From: Guadua angustifolia
Taxonomy: Eukaryota; Streptophyta; Magnoliopsida; Poales; Poaceae
Assembly (NCBI GenBank): GCA_036346375.1
Contig: CM070508.1
Location: 19,164,852 to 19,228,851, forward strand
Direction of reading: 5' to 3'
DNA length: 64,000 nucleotides
Position numbers and translations under genes: made by a program. Under the pieces are notes generated by a model. The model worked only from the letters and a program-made list of their open reading frames with translations. It was not told where the DNA came from and ran no database searches. This document shows positions 21,731-32,978 of this stretch, piece by piece (position 1 is the stretch's first letter; every line of letters begins with the position of its first letter).

Positions 21731-24700
21731 TGTAGGGTCGAGGATGCGCCTAGAGGGGGGGTGAATAGGCGATTATAAAAATTCGATCCCTCACTAACAA
21801 TTCGCTCTACTCCACCCCTATGTCAAAACCTAATCAATTTATATATGCGGAAGCGATAAAAAGGTTTTGACAATTTAAAGCCTAAATCAACTAGGCTCAC
21901 TAGTGCACTAGCTAAATTATGTCTCTATGTATGAATTGCTAAATTGATCAAATCAATAATACTAAGCAATTCTAATTCAAGCAATCAATACTATGCAAAA
22001 GATAAATACTTGAATGTAAAGAGACAAGGGACAACCGATATTTTTCCGTGGTGTTCGGAGACTTGCCGGTCTCCCCTAGTCCACGTTGAGGCAATCCCAC
22101 ACTTGGACCGGCTCCCGCTCGAGCACCCGCCTCTTTCCACTAGTCGCGGTTTTTCATGCTTGCGCGTAGGCTCAACCCGAACCTTCACAAACTTGCCGGG
22201 GCTTCTCACACCTTGAGAGCTCCCGCGCACGACGCCTACGCCGTCTAGGAGTCGGCAACCTCCAAGAGCAACAAGCCGCTCCTCCGCTTGAACTTCACCG
22301 AGCGCAACGAATGCGCTCCCGGTGATCACCAAGTGCAACACATGCACAAGGACTCTCTCAAGTGCAACACATGCATAAGAGACACTCAAACCACTCACTA
22401 ATTGCAACACATGCAATTAGCCTCACTCTTAAGCTCAAGAGGCAAATGGAGAAGAGCAACACATGCACACAACTCCCACACACAGCCAACCACCTGCCCA
22501 AGCCCCCAAGGGTGTATTTATAGCCCCCCACAAGAAAACTAGCCGTTTGGGGGCAAAATGGGCGAAATCGGGAAAAATGCGGTCCAACCGGACCTTCCCC
22601 GGTCCGACCGGCCCTCATAGGGCAACGGTCGGATTTTGGATCACAGACCGCCGGTCCGACCACACCCGACGGTCGCACGGACCTCGGCGGTCGAACCGCC
22701 TTCAACCGAGCAAAACTCACCTTCGGAAAAAACAAGCCGGAGCCAATCCGGTTGCACCGCGCGCCGGCCGGTCCGACCGGTCCAACCGCCCGGCCGGTCC
22801 GACCGGACCCGGGCCGGTCCAACCGCCCATACAAAAATCAGCAACAAAAAAACACTCATAACTTTTTACTCCGAACTCCGATTTGGGTGATTTTTGATTC
22901 TATGCGAAGCTTATCACGAGGGCTACAATCTCCACCCATTTTCATGATTTAAGCACCCATAGATATTTTTAAATACACCAAAATCAATTTGTAAAAACAC
23001 ATTTCGCAAACAAACCACGAACTTATGCAATCAACCCTCTAGCCATGTAAGGATCAACACATGACCCCGACACTTTGCAAAACACATTTGTAAATGCCAA
23101 CACATGCTCTAGGATCGAAACACATAACTTCAAAGCTCATTTGCAAAACATAATTGCAAATCAAAACTCCAACTAGCGAAAACACATTTCGCCAACAACT
23201 CAAGATCTATTTGCAAAACGTATTAAGCAAATCAAACTCGAGTTTATGAGATTAATCCCCCTAGCCATGTGAAGGTCAACACAAGACCGGTCAACTTGCC
23301 AACACCGTTGCAAGCCCCACTCACATGCTCTCGGGATTCGGACTCATAAACCTCAGTTTATTCGCACAACGAACTTGCAAACAACACAATAAACACATTT
23401 CATACTTGAGCACTACTCTTTGCAACATATGCAAAAGTCTAGCTCCAAGCAACATCAAATCAAGATGCATGAACTCTTCTAATTGCAACACATGCAATTC
23501 TATAGTTCAATGCAACACCAAAACCAAACTTCACACAAAAACCAAATCACACGTATGAGCTCTTTACTCACAACACATGCAAGTCTCTAGCTCCATACAA
23601 ACACACAAACATCAAATCATGCTTGAGCTCTCTCCTTTTGCAACACATGCAAAACTTAGCTCCAAGCAACCACACGGTTTTATAAAGATTTGTTTTGCGA
23701 ACAAAACATGAAGCTTCAACTAATGCAACACATGCCAAAGTGAACTTCACGCAAAAGCCAATGCACTAGCTTATCCTATTTGCAACACATGCGAATCAAA
23801 GCATTATGCGAAAACCAAATGCAACCAAGCATAAGTTTAACCCATTCGCAACACATGCCAAATGGTTAACCCATATGCAAAAACCAAATCAAATAAGATT
23901 TGAGCTTGAGTGAACGCGGAATGAGATCACCAACACATGATGAAGCTCAAGCAAAGGGAACGACCCCTCTTAATAGCACGGCGATAAAACCTTAGACTCA
24001 AAGACTACAAAGTCCTTAGCCTATCTAGTTATACCTTCATGCAGCACAAGCAATCCCCTTTGGGGTCTTTATGATCATCACTTATACTCCCCCGGGATCA
24101 TCACTCGACTCCTCTTTATCTTCGGGATCCACTCTTGACGCCCATCAACTCATGATGCCGTCCTTGTCCCGTTCTCATCATCTCATCCATCTTTGGACCT
24201 AACTCAATCACAACTCATAAAATAGTTAGTCCAAGATGCATGGTTGTCTCAATTATCTTTTGCACTCCATTAACACATAATGGATGCCTCTAGATCAATT
24301 GAGCACAACCTAAATCAATTGAAATGATTTAATTGTGTCTTAAGTACAATAATGCAACTCATGCTTTATTATACTTAAGAACTATTCATTTGTCCTCAAT
24401 TAATCACAAAACACCATCAACACATGATGAAGTATTTTTTAACGATTAACAAGACAAATGAACTCAATTTAAATTATCATTTAAATTGACTCTTCAAGTT
24501 AGAGTGTGAACTCCCCCTAGATATGTGCATCCATGTAATATATGGATTGGGAAACATGATGCACATTTTGTGGTTAATATAACGGGGACATTCATACTTT
24601 AACTTGAATCCAAAGTATGTAATTAATACTATAATGAATATGCATACATACCTCGGGTTTTCCATTTTTCAATGCGATGAGACTAAACAAAGATATTCTA

Positions 24701-24866
24701 AACAAACATATTAGTCTCGATATAAGATTGTCATTAATAACACTATCGCATTAGGGGATAAACTCAATATTGGATTTGTCATTAACACAAGATTAGATTT
24801 GTCATTAACACAAGATTAGATTTTTCATTAACACCAAAACCATAACTAATGAAGGATGAACTTACA
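21731..24866 (-). repeat. 3' LTR of the Sirevirus-like element
   Basis: On the plus strand it begins TGTAGGGTCGAGG and ends GAACTTACA. It contains about 11 copies of a GCAACACATGC motif (22334-23860), a GC-rich palindrome cluster around GGTCCGACCGG (22590-22830) and about three copies of a 23-bp tandem unit near 24776-24832. No protein gene is supported; short open frames come from the repeats. Confidence 0.88.
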
Positions 24867-25182
24867 ATCTCCCCCTTTTTGGTGATTAATGATAAATCCA
24901 AGCTTAATGAGCACATTTGGATTAAAACTAACATATTGAGAGAATTTAAACCATTTGAATACATATGCATATTAATTCTCCCCCTTAATCATATTAAGCT
25001 CACTTTTTAAACCAAATGATATTAAGCTTCCTAATTCTCCCCCTTTTGGCATTAAACACCAAAAATGGATAAACCATCTTAAAAGAATATTTTAATTAAT
25101 TCTCCCCCTTTTGGCATACATTTTTTTTATTCTCCTCTTTTTGGCATTTAATTATCTCTTTTTAAGCTCCTAATTCTCCCCC
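24867..25182 (-). repeat. Multiplied polypurine tract array
   Basis: Six tracts of the type TTCTCCCCCTTTT (purine-rich on the element's strand) lie at about 24867-24880, 24975-24986, 25034-25048, 25100-25113, 25130-25144 and 25172-25182. Three are followed by TTGGCAT. The first abuts the 3' LTR, as a working polypurine tract should. Several tracts near the 3' LTR have been reported as a Sirevirus feature. No gene is present. Confidence 0.75.
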
Positions 25183-25369
25183 ATAAAATTATCTCTTTTT
25201 AATGAAGGTCATACAAGAATTTAAATGAACATTTATGACTTTGGGAATGAATTAAGATTTCAAACCAAATAAAAACTTGAAGGGGCATTCAAGAGTTAAA
25301 ACAAGTTTTTATTTGAAATATGATCTAAAAATAAAGAAAACTCGAAAAGAGACCATATTTGGGTTTGTG

Positions 25370-26333
25370 GATACCACTTGTAAAACAAATACCACTTGTA
25401 AAGATAAGCATGAAAAACGAAGTAAAGGTATCACACGGTTTATTTGAAACACATTCAAATAACTCACTCCTCATTTTATTAGGCTTTGCAACTTTTCAAC
25501 ATGATTCTTTTAAAGAATCCAATACTTTGCCTAATAGGGTCAAACGAGGAACCCAAAAGAAATAGATACCACTTGAGAAGTTAGATATCACTTGAAATCT
25601 ATCTCAAGGGCTTTGCATGAAGAACCGAAAGAAATGAGCATTTTCAAATTTGCATGAAGAATAATGCTCAACAGGAGATTTCCTCTTTAATATATCTCAA
25701 CTCATAAAGAATCTCACACAGAGAGTTCTTAAGCGGTTGAACTTACAATTCTAGCTTGAGAGGAAAAATCTTAATCAAGAATGTGGGTATTGCAATAATA
25801 CTACAAAGAGGTAATGAAATACCACTTGTAGGAAATAAATGAATTCAATGATACCACTTAAAAAGGAATCCAAATAATCAAGGATATCACATGAGAAAAG
25901 AACAATAAGATCCATGATACCACTTGGAGAAAAGAAAAACTCAAAGATACCACCTTGTAAGCATATGAAATGAATAAGTGCTCAATTGATACCACTTAGG
26001 ATCAAATCACAAAGATTGATACCACTTGAAAGAATTATCGATAACATCGATGGGTATCAGAGCAATATTCTCAGAGCAATATACTCACGGGTATCAAAAG
26101 CTCAAGAAAGATCAGTAAAATCCAAAAGATTTAGTATCAGAGCAAATTAAAGACATGATATCACTTGGACGCATTTAAATGCCCAAAACTTGATATGAAT
26201 AAACTCCCTGAGATATTCAACAGGTGAATTATGGAGTTATTTGCATTTGAATTGCACAAGTTTTGTCTTTTCAAAAGATCAAGTGAAAGTCACGCTTTAA
26301 GTCAATTCAATGCTCCTAACTGATACCACTTTG
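25370..26333. repeat. Scattered GATACCACTTG motif array (primer-site-like)
   Basis: About a dozen copies or close variants of GATACCACTTG occur, for example at 25370, 25388, 25565, 25584, 25818, 25850, 25916, 25946, 25988, 26018, 26157 and 26322. Two reverse-sense GTATCAGAGC strings occur at 26054 and 26134. The same string spans the element's own primer site and LTR junction at 29776-29786. Spacing is irregular, so this is not a simple tandem array. No coding sequence is apparent. Confidence 0.7.
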
Positions 26334-26496
26334 AAAACGAGATCAAATAATTTGTGAAACTTTTGAAATTTTGCACAAATGAACTTTGGGATCATAAGAA
26401 ACTTTCCCAAAAAGAATTTTTGAAAAGGGAAGTACCAATCAAAAGATATCCCAAAGCAAAGGTCGAAAAAATTCTGAAAATTTCAGACCTGACCTG

Positions 26497-26578
26497 CCAT
26501 GGCCGGTCCGACCGCTCCAGGGCCGGTCCGACCGGTCGGCCGGTCCAACCGCCCTCAGGGCGGTCCAACCGCACCTAT
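26497..26578. repeat. Internal GC-rich palindrome cluster
   Basis: GGCCGGTCCGACCG-type units and a GGCGGTCCAACCGC variant form a short cluster in otherwise AT-rich DNA. The same units occur in both LTRs of this element (22590-22830 and 30640-30912). It can fold into stems. Confidence 0.65.
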
Positions 26579-27996
26579 CAGGCTGGAAACAGCCGACTTT
26601 TTGCAAATTTTGGCAAAAATAGCTCAAATGAAGTCCAAAAAATTTGAAAATTTGCAGAGATGAACTTTGGACTAATTAGAAGGTTTTGCAAAAAGAATTT
26701 TCTCAAAATCAATTTTATTTTGAAAGATATGGTAATTTGCGCTTTGAGGCATAAAAGGAAATTGATTTTCACGAAAAGCCTCAAAATGCAATTCAACTTG
26801 GATTTCATGCAATTTTGATTTTCATAGCTTAGATTGGTGTATCAAGAATGTTTCTAGCCAAGATTTATAATGAAATCCAACTTGAAAGCCACGATTTGAG
26901 CTATATGCCTAAATAGGCCATTTCGGATTAAATCAAATTGTTTTCGAGCCAAATTAGATTTCAACATAGAATTTTCATTTTGAAAGCTTGTAAAACATTT
27001 GAGATACATAATAGAATAATTTTACAAGTCTTTTCACAAATTTGGGTTATTTAAATACAATTTTGACTTTTGATCTAAATAGTCCAAATAAGAAGCAATA
27101 AAGAGCAAGGTCAAAAACAATCACAAGAATTCAAAATAAGCAAGGATAAGATGTAGAGCTTTGAATTACTGTGTATGAGTCTAAAATACCATTTTGAATT
27201 ACAATTCTACACAAGAATTGATCCAAATGGAGAAACTCACTAAGTGCAATAATATGACCGATTACGGGTCAAGTATAGTTTTTCTATGAGTTTCAAAATC
27301 AAATAATTTTTGATAAGTTGGCCTTTTGAAAATTTTTGAACACGAAAATTGTTAAGAATGACCAACTCTAGGATTTTCGTTTTGGAATTACTTTCAAAAT
27401 CCTTTTACATTTAATTCTATGAAAATTATAAGTTTAAATCCAAAACAAGATACAAGTAACTAGATTTTGGAGTTAAAACTTATTTTCTTTTGAAATTAGT
27501 TTTGTAAAGCCAAAACCATTTGAAAACCTTTTGAAAGCATTTGTATATATTTTTCAACTAGTTTTTCACAAGATTAGTAATAGTATACAAAGTTTTGACT
27601 TTTGGCTAAATGGTTTGATTTTGAAATTATATATATATGCACTTATATTAATATGGGCACAAGTAGGGATGTGATACACATGGATATGAATTAACACTCC
27701 CCCTAAATGTGCCACTTCTAAACTTGCTCAAGATTTGCAATAAGAGAATAGATAAGAGGCGAGAGCAAGTGTCCATACCAAGCAATCTAAATTGATTCTA
27801 GCATGAATATTACAATATAACCTACACAAGGCTATAAAACATAATAGTAATCAATTTAAATGCTTGTTACCGAGATGGCATTGGCTTATGATGGACATGA
27901 TTGTCTTCATGCTTGACACCACTTGTAGAGCTAATGTAATCCTTCTCCTCTTGATGTGCAAGCGTCCAATCCATCTCTTTATTGCCTAAAATTCTT
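26579..27996. other. Sirevirus-like internal region without pol
   Basis: This is AT-rich sequence between gag and the motif array. In an autonomous copia element pol would follow gag here. I found no protease, integrase or reverse transcriptase motif on either strand, only short open frames. It is therefore non-coding or decayed beyond recognition. Confidence 0.55.
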
Positions 27997-29139
27997 TTAG
28001 GCGATTTTTGGTACCCAATCATTGTTGGGTCCGACAATGTTAGTCACAATTGATTTAGGAACCCAAATGGTCCTAATTTTAGCATTTTTGAATTGACTAA
28101 CATGACTAGAAATAGAATTGCAATAATTATTTCTCCTAGGCAAATAATTGGCATTTTTATGAAATGGCTTAGGAGGACAATGATATTTTGCAAAACTATT
28201 TCTAGTTTGATCTCTTCTAAGCATGTGATAATTAAAATTATGAAATGGCTTAGAGGATCTAGCAAATCTAGTAAATGTTTTGCTATTATTTTTCCTAAGC
28301 ATATGATCATCATGATTTTTCTTATTCTTAGGAAATCTAGCATTTTGAGCAAACACATTTCTAGAATTATTCTTCCTATGCAAATGAATATCATTTTTAG
28401 CGGGCATAGGGGACTTGACAAGCTTGGCAAACACATTTCCATTCTTGTCCTTCCTAAGCAAATAATTTTCATTAATGAGAATAGGCTTAGGAGTTATACC
28501 TTTGGGACAATCCTTACCGAAGTGTCCATTCTCCCGGCAATTGAAGCACGTCACGCTATTTGGTCCTCTCTTGACCGATTTGACTTGCTCCTTGCCGGCT
28601 TGCCTCATGGTTGATGCTTGTGGCTTGATCTCCACATTATTAGGGCACACGGAGGCGAGGTGGCCCTTCTTGTTGCAAGCAAAACACTTGACGATCTTCG
28701 AGTGGCGTGCGTTGTGTCTTGTCTTGCTATTCTCCCTCTTGGAGTTGTAGCCGAGTCCTCGCTTGTCTTGAGGCGCCCTTGACTTGCTCAAGATTTCGTC
28801 GAGGAGGGCTTTTCCTTTAACGCACCTCTTCAAGTCATTTTCCAATTTAATGACTTGGGCCTTGAGCTTATTGTTTTCCTCTACAAGATTAGCATCTAAA
28901 CACATAGAGGAACTTGAAGCAAATTTGTTAGAGCGACAAGGCAAATTATCGCTAGAAGTGGATATGCATTTATTTGATGAATTGTTTGTAATTGGAATTG
29001 AGTGAGGCAATTCATCAACTAAATTGCATTGAGTGGCAATATCCACACTAGCTTTACTAAATTCCTTGAAAAGGAGTTTTTCATGATTTTCTTTTAGAAC
29101 ATTATATTCATTTTGAAGTGAATCATGTTCTAATTTCAA
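27997..29139 (-). CDS. Sirevirus-like Gag, C-terminal part with two CCHC zinc knuckles
   Basis: This open frame of 380 codons begins MKLEHDSLQNEYNVLKENHE, a likely coiled coil. It then carries two zinc knuckles: CFACNKKGHLASVC (about 28650-28690) and CFNCRENGHFGKDC (about 28507-28548). A basic, Asn-rich stretch with repeated 'LRKNNS' units (about residues 250-350) follows, and the C-terminus reads IWVPKSIVTNIVGPNNDW before a stop. Zinc knuckles package the element's RNA. The first methionine is probably not the true start, since the N-terminal half of Gag is encoded at 29233-29724 in another frame. The frame ends where pol would begin. Confidence 0.8.
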   Translation of the reverse strand: MKLEHDSLQNEYNVLKENHEKLLFKEFSKASVDIATQCNLVDELPHSIPITNNSSNKCISTSSDNLPCRSNKFASSSSMCLDANLVEENNKLKAQVIKLENDLKRCVKGKALLDEILSKSRAPQDKRGLGYNSKRENSKTRHNARHSKIVKCFACNKKGHLASVCPNNVEIKPQASTMRQAGKEQVKSVKRGPNSVTCFNCRENGHFGKDCPKGITPKPILINENYLLRKDKNGNVFAKLVKSPMPAKNDIHLHRKNNSRNVFAQNARFPKNKKNHDDHMLRKNNSKTFTRFARSSKPFHNFNYHMLRRDQTRNSFAKYHCPPKPFHKNANYLPRRNNYCNSISSHVSQFKNAKIRTIWVPKSIVTNIVGPNNDWVPKIA

Positions 29140-29232
29140 AACTTTATATTTCTTTTCTCCTTTCCAAGAAATTCATTGAGCTCCTCTAGCATATTCATTA
29201 ATTCGTCATAAGAGGGCTCATCTTGGCGTCAC

Positions 29233-29724
29233 TTACCTCATTTTTACCTTTTGCCATAAAGCAACGGATTTTTGATGGGAGTGAAAATTGCCGTAAATCG
29301 CTTGAGGCGGAGGTTGAGGTTGATGGAGATGCTTGGGTTCATCGCTTGATGTTGAAGTTGAATCCTCAACCAACACTTCCTCCTCATTGCAATCCTCAAT
29401 TGATGTTGTGGATGATTCAAATAAATCTTGAAGCTTAATCCACATATCATGAGCGCTCTTGAGATTGCATATGAGATTAAACATTTCAACGCTCACAAAA
29501 CTAAAAATGGCATTAGTTGCTTGAGCGTCGAGATGTAGACATTTCTCCTCTCCTTTAGTTGGAGCAATTTCATTTAGTGGAGAAGAAATGCCGACATCTA
29601 CGATCCACCAAATTTGTGGGCTCATGGATTTAAAATGATTAATCATAAATAATTTCCATGATGAATAATTAGATTCATTTAGCATGAGTGGATCGTGTGA
29701 GTGCACTAGTCCGCTACACGCCAT
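29233..29724 (-). pseudogene. Sirevirus-like Gag, N-terminal part (UBN2-like)
   Basis: This open frame of 163 codons starts MACSGLVHSHDPLMLNESNY and includes YSSWKLFMINHFKSM, ATNAIFSFVSVEMF and AHDMWIKLQDLF. These match the 'Y..W...M..HL' and 'A...W..L...F' pattern of the copia-type gag (UBN2) domain. The start codon follows the primer site and leader by about 50 bp, which makes it a credible translation start. The 94 bp between the two parts needs two small frame corrections, so Gag is now broken. It is the capsid-forming half of the protein. Confidence 0.75.
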
Positions 29725-29772
29725 CCTTTTTACTCTCTAGACGGTTAAGCCTAAAATGAGAGTGACCGTGGT

Positions 29773-29782
29773 TCTGATACCA
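29773..29782 (-). other. Primer-binding site of the Sirevirus-like element
   Basis: TCTGATACCA on the plus strand reads TGGTATCAGA on the element's strand, complementary to initiator methionine tRNA. It lies two bases from the LTR end at 29785 and fixes the minus orientation. Confidence 0.85.
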
Positions 29783-29784
29783 CT

Positions 29785-32700
29785 TGTAGGGTCGAGGATG
29801 CGCCTAGAGGGGGGTGAATAGGCGATTATAAAAATTCGATCCCTCACTAACAATTCGCTCTACTCCACCCCTATGTCAAAACCTAATCAATTTATATATG
29901 CGGAAGCGATAAAAAGGTTTTGACAATTTAAAGCCTAAATCAACTAGGCTCACTAGTGCACTAGCTAAATTATGTCTCTATGTATGAATTGCTAAATTGA
30001 TCAAATCAATAATACTAAGCAATTCTAATTCAAGCAATCAATACTATGCAAAAGATAAATACTTGAATGTAAAGAGACAAGGGACAACCGATATTTTTCC
30101 GTGGTGTTCGGAGACTTGCCGGTCTCCCCTAGTCCACGTTGAGGCAAGCCCACACTTGGACCGGCTCCCGCTCGAGCACCCGCCTCTTTCCACTAGTCGT
30201 GGTTTTTCACGCTTGCGCGTAGGCTCAACCCGAACCTTCACAAACTTGCTGGGGCTTCTCACACCTTGAGAGCTCCCGCGCACGACGCCTACGCCGTCTA
30301 GGAGTCAGCAACCTCCAAGAGCAACAAGCCGCTCCTCCGCTTGAACTTCACCGAGCACAACGAATGCGCTCCCGGTGATCACCAAGTGCAACACATGCAC
30401 AAGGACTCTCTCAAGTGCAACACATGCACAAGAGACACTCAAACCACTCACTAATTGCAACACATGCAATTAGCCTCACTCTTAAGCTCAAGAGGCAAAT
30501 GGAGAAGAGCAACACATGCACACAACTCCCACACACAGCCAACCACCTGCCCAAGCCCCCCAAGGGGTGTATTTATAGCCCCCCACAAGAAAACTAGCCG
30601 TTTGGGGGCAAAATGGGCGAAATCAGGAAAAATGCGGTCCAACCGGACCTTCCCCGATCCGACCGGCCCTCATAGGGCAACGGTCGGATTTTGAATAGAT
30701 GCCGGCCGGTCCAAGCCACACACCCGGCAGTCAGACTGCTGGCCGGTCGCCAGACGGACCTCGGCGGTCGAACCGCCCTTCAACTGAGCCGAAAACTCAC
30801 GTTTTGGAAAAAACAAGCCGGAGCCAATCCGGTTGCACCGCGCGCAGGCCGGTCCGACCGGACCCGGACTGGTCCAACCGCCCGGCCGGTCCGACCGGAC
30901 CCGGGCCGTCCAACCGCCCATACAAAAATCAGCAACAAAAAACACTCATAACTTTTACTCGAACTCCGATTTGGGTGATTTTTGATTCTATCGAAGCTTA
31001 TCACGAGGGCTACAATCTCCACCCATTTTCATGATTTAAGCACCCATAGATATTTTTAAATACACCAAAATCAATTTGTAAAAACACATTTACAAACAAA
31101 CCACGAACTTATGCAATCAACCCTCTAGCCATGTAAGGATCAACACATGACCCGACACTTTGCAAAACACATTTGTAAATGCCAACACATGCTCTAGGAT
31201 CAAACACATAACTTCAAAGCTCATTTGCAAAACACAATTGCAAATCAAAACTCCAACTAGCGAAAACACATTTAGCCAACAACTCAAGATCTATTTGCAA
31301 AACGATTAAGCAAATCAAACTCGAGTTTATGAGATTAATCCCCTAGCCATGTGAAGGTCAACACAAGACCGGTCAACTTGCCAACACCGTTGCAAGCCCC
31401 ACTCACATGCTCTCGGGATTAGGACTCATAAACCTCGGTTTATTCGACTGTGAACTTGCAAACAACACAATAAACACATTTCATGCTTGAGCACTACTCT
31501 TTGCAACATATGCAAAAGTCTAGCTCCAAGCAACATCAAATCAAGATGCATGAACTCTTCTAATTGCAACACATGCAATTCTATAGTTCAATGCAACACC
31601 AAAACCAAACTTCACACAAAAACCAAATCACACGTATGAGCTCTTTACTCGCAACACATGCAAGTCTCTAGCTCCATACAAACACACAAACATCAAATCA
31701 TGCTTGAGCTCTCTCCTTTTGCAACACATGCAAAACTTAGCTCCAAGCAACCACACGGTTTTATAAAGATTTGTTTTGCGAACAAAACATGAAGCTTCAA
31801 CTAATGCAACACATGCAAAAGTGAACTTCACGCAAAAGCCAACGCACTAGCTTATCCTATTTGCAACACATGCGAATCAAAGCATTATGCGAAAACCAAA
31901 TGCAACCAAGCATAAGTTTAACCCATTCGCAACACATGCCAAATGGTTAACCCATATGCAAAAACCAAATCAAATAAGATTTGAGCTTGAGTGAACGCGG
32001 AATGAGATCACCAACACATGATGAAGCTCAGGCAAAGGGAACGACCCTTCTTAATAGCACGGCGATAAAACCTTAGACTCAAAGACTACAAAGTCCTTAG
32101 CCTATCTAGTTATGCCTTCGCCGCCGCGCGCAAGCAATCCCCTTTGGGGTCTTTATGATCATCACTTATACTCCCCCAGGATCATCACTCGACTCCTCTT
32201 TATCTTCGGGATCCACTCTTGACGCCCATCAACTCATGATGCCGTCCTTGTCCCGTTCTCATCATCTCATCCATCTTTGGACCTAACTCAATCACAACTC
32301 ATAAAATAGTTAGTCCAAGATGCATGGTTGTCTCAATTATCTTTTGCACTCCATTAACACATAATGGATGCCTCTAGATCAATTGAGCACAACCTAAATC
32401 AATTGAAATGATTTAATTGTGTCTTAAGTACAATAATGCAACTCATGCTTTATTATACTTAAGAACTATTCATTTGTCCTCAATTAATCACAAAACACCA
32501 TCAACACATGATGAAGTGTTCTTTAACGATTAACAAGACAAATGAACTCAATTTAAATTGTCATTTAAATTGACTCTTCAAGTTAGAGTGTGAACTCCCC
32601 CTAGATATGTGCATCCATGTAATATATGGATTGGGAAATATGATGCACATTTTGTGGTTAATATAACGGGGACATTCATACTTTAACTTGAATCCAAAGT

Positions 32701-32973
32701 ATGTAATTAATACTATAATGAATATACATACATACCTCGGGTTTTCCATTTTTCAATGCGATGAGACTAAACAAAGATATTCTAAACAAACATGTTAGTC
32801 TCGATATAAGATTGTCATTAATAACACTATCGCATTAGGGGATAAACTCAATATTGGATTTGTCATTAACACAAGATTAGATTTGTCATTAACACAAGAT
32901 TAGATTTGTCATTAACACAAGATTAGATTTGTCATTAACACCAAAACCATAACTAATGAAGGTTGAACTTACA
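29785..32973 (-). repeat. 5' LTR of the Sirevirus-like element
   Basis: It is closely similar to 21731-24866 over its whole length. Differences concentrate in three places: the GC-rich palindrome cluster (30690-30910), a stretch with many single-base deletions (30940-31460) and the 23-bp tandem repeat near 32858-32936, which has one more copy here. GCAACACATGC motifs recur as in the other LTR. Confidence 0.88.
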
Positions 32974-32978
32974 CAGCC

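Larger units (their letters stand above)
21731..32973 (-). mobile_element. Gag-only Sirevirus-like Ty1/copia LTR retrotransposon (nested level 4)
   Basis: Two LTRs of 3.14 and 3.19 kb (21731-24866 and 29785-32973) have TG...CA ends. The flanking duplication is CAGTC (21726-21730) versus CAGCC (32974-32978), and the uninterrupted left LTR of the host element has the single copy. The primer site and gag show the element is on the minus strand. Gag carries two CCHC knuckles and a C-terminal IWVPKSI ... GPNNDWVPK motif like that of Opie/Ji-type Sireviruses. No protease, integrase or reverse transcriptase was seen in 24867-27996, so it must rely on proteins from elsewhere. Repeated purine tracts next to the 3' LTR also fit Sireviruses. 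Confidence 0.8.

Noticed and set aside
25370..26333. Possible CRISPR-like or satellite array
   Set aside because: The motif is only about 11 bp with irregular spacing, and the sequence is from a plant retrotransposon, so neither label fits.
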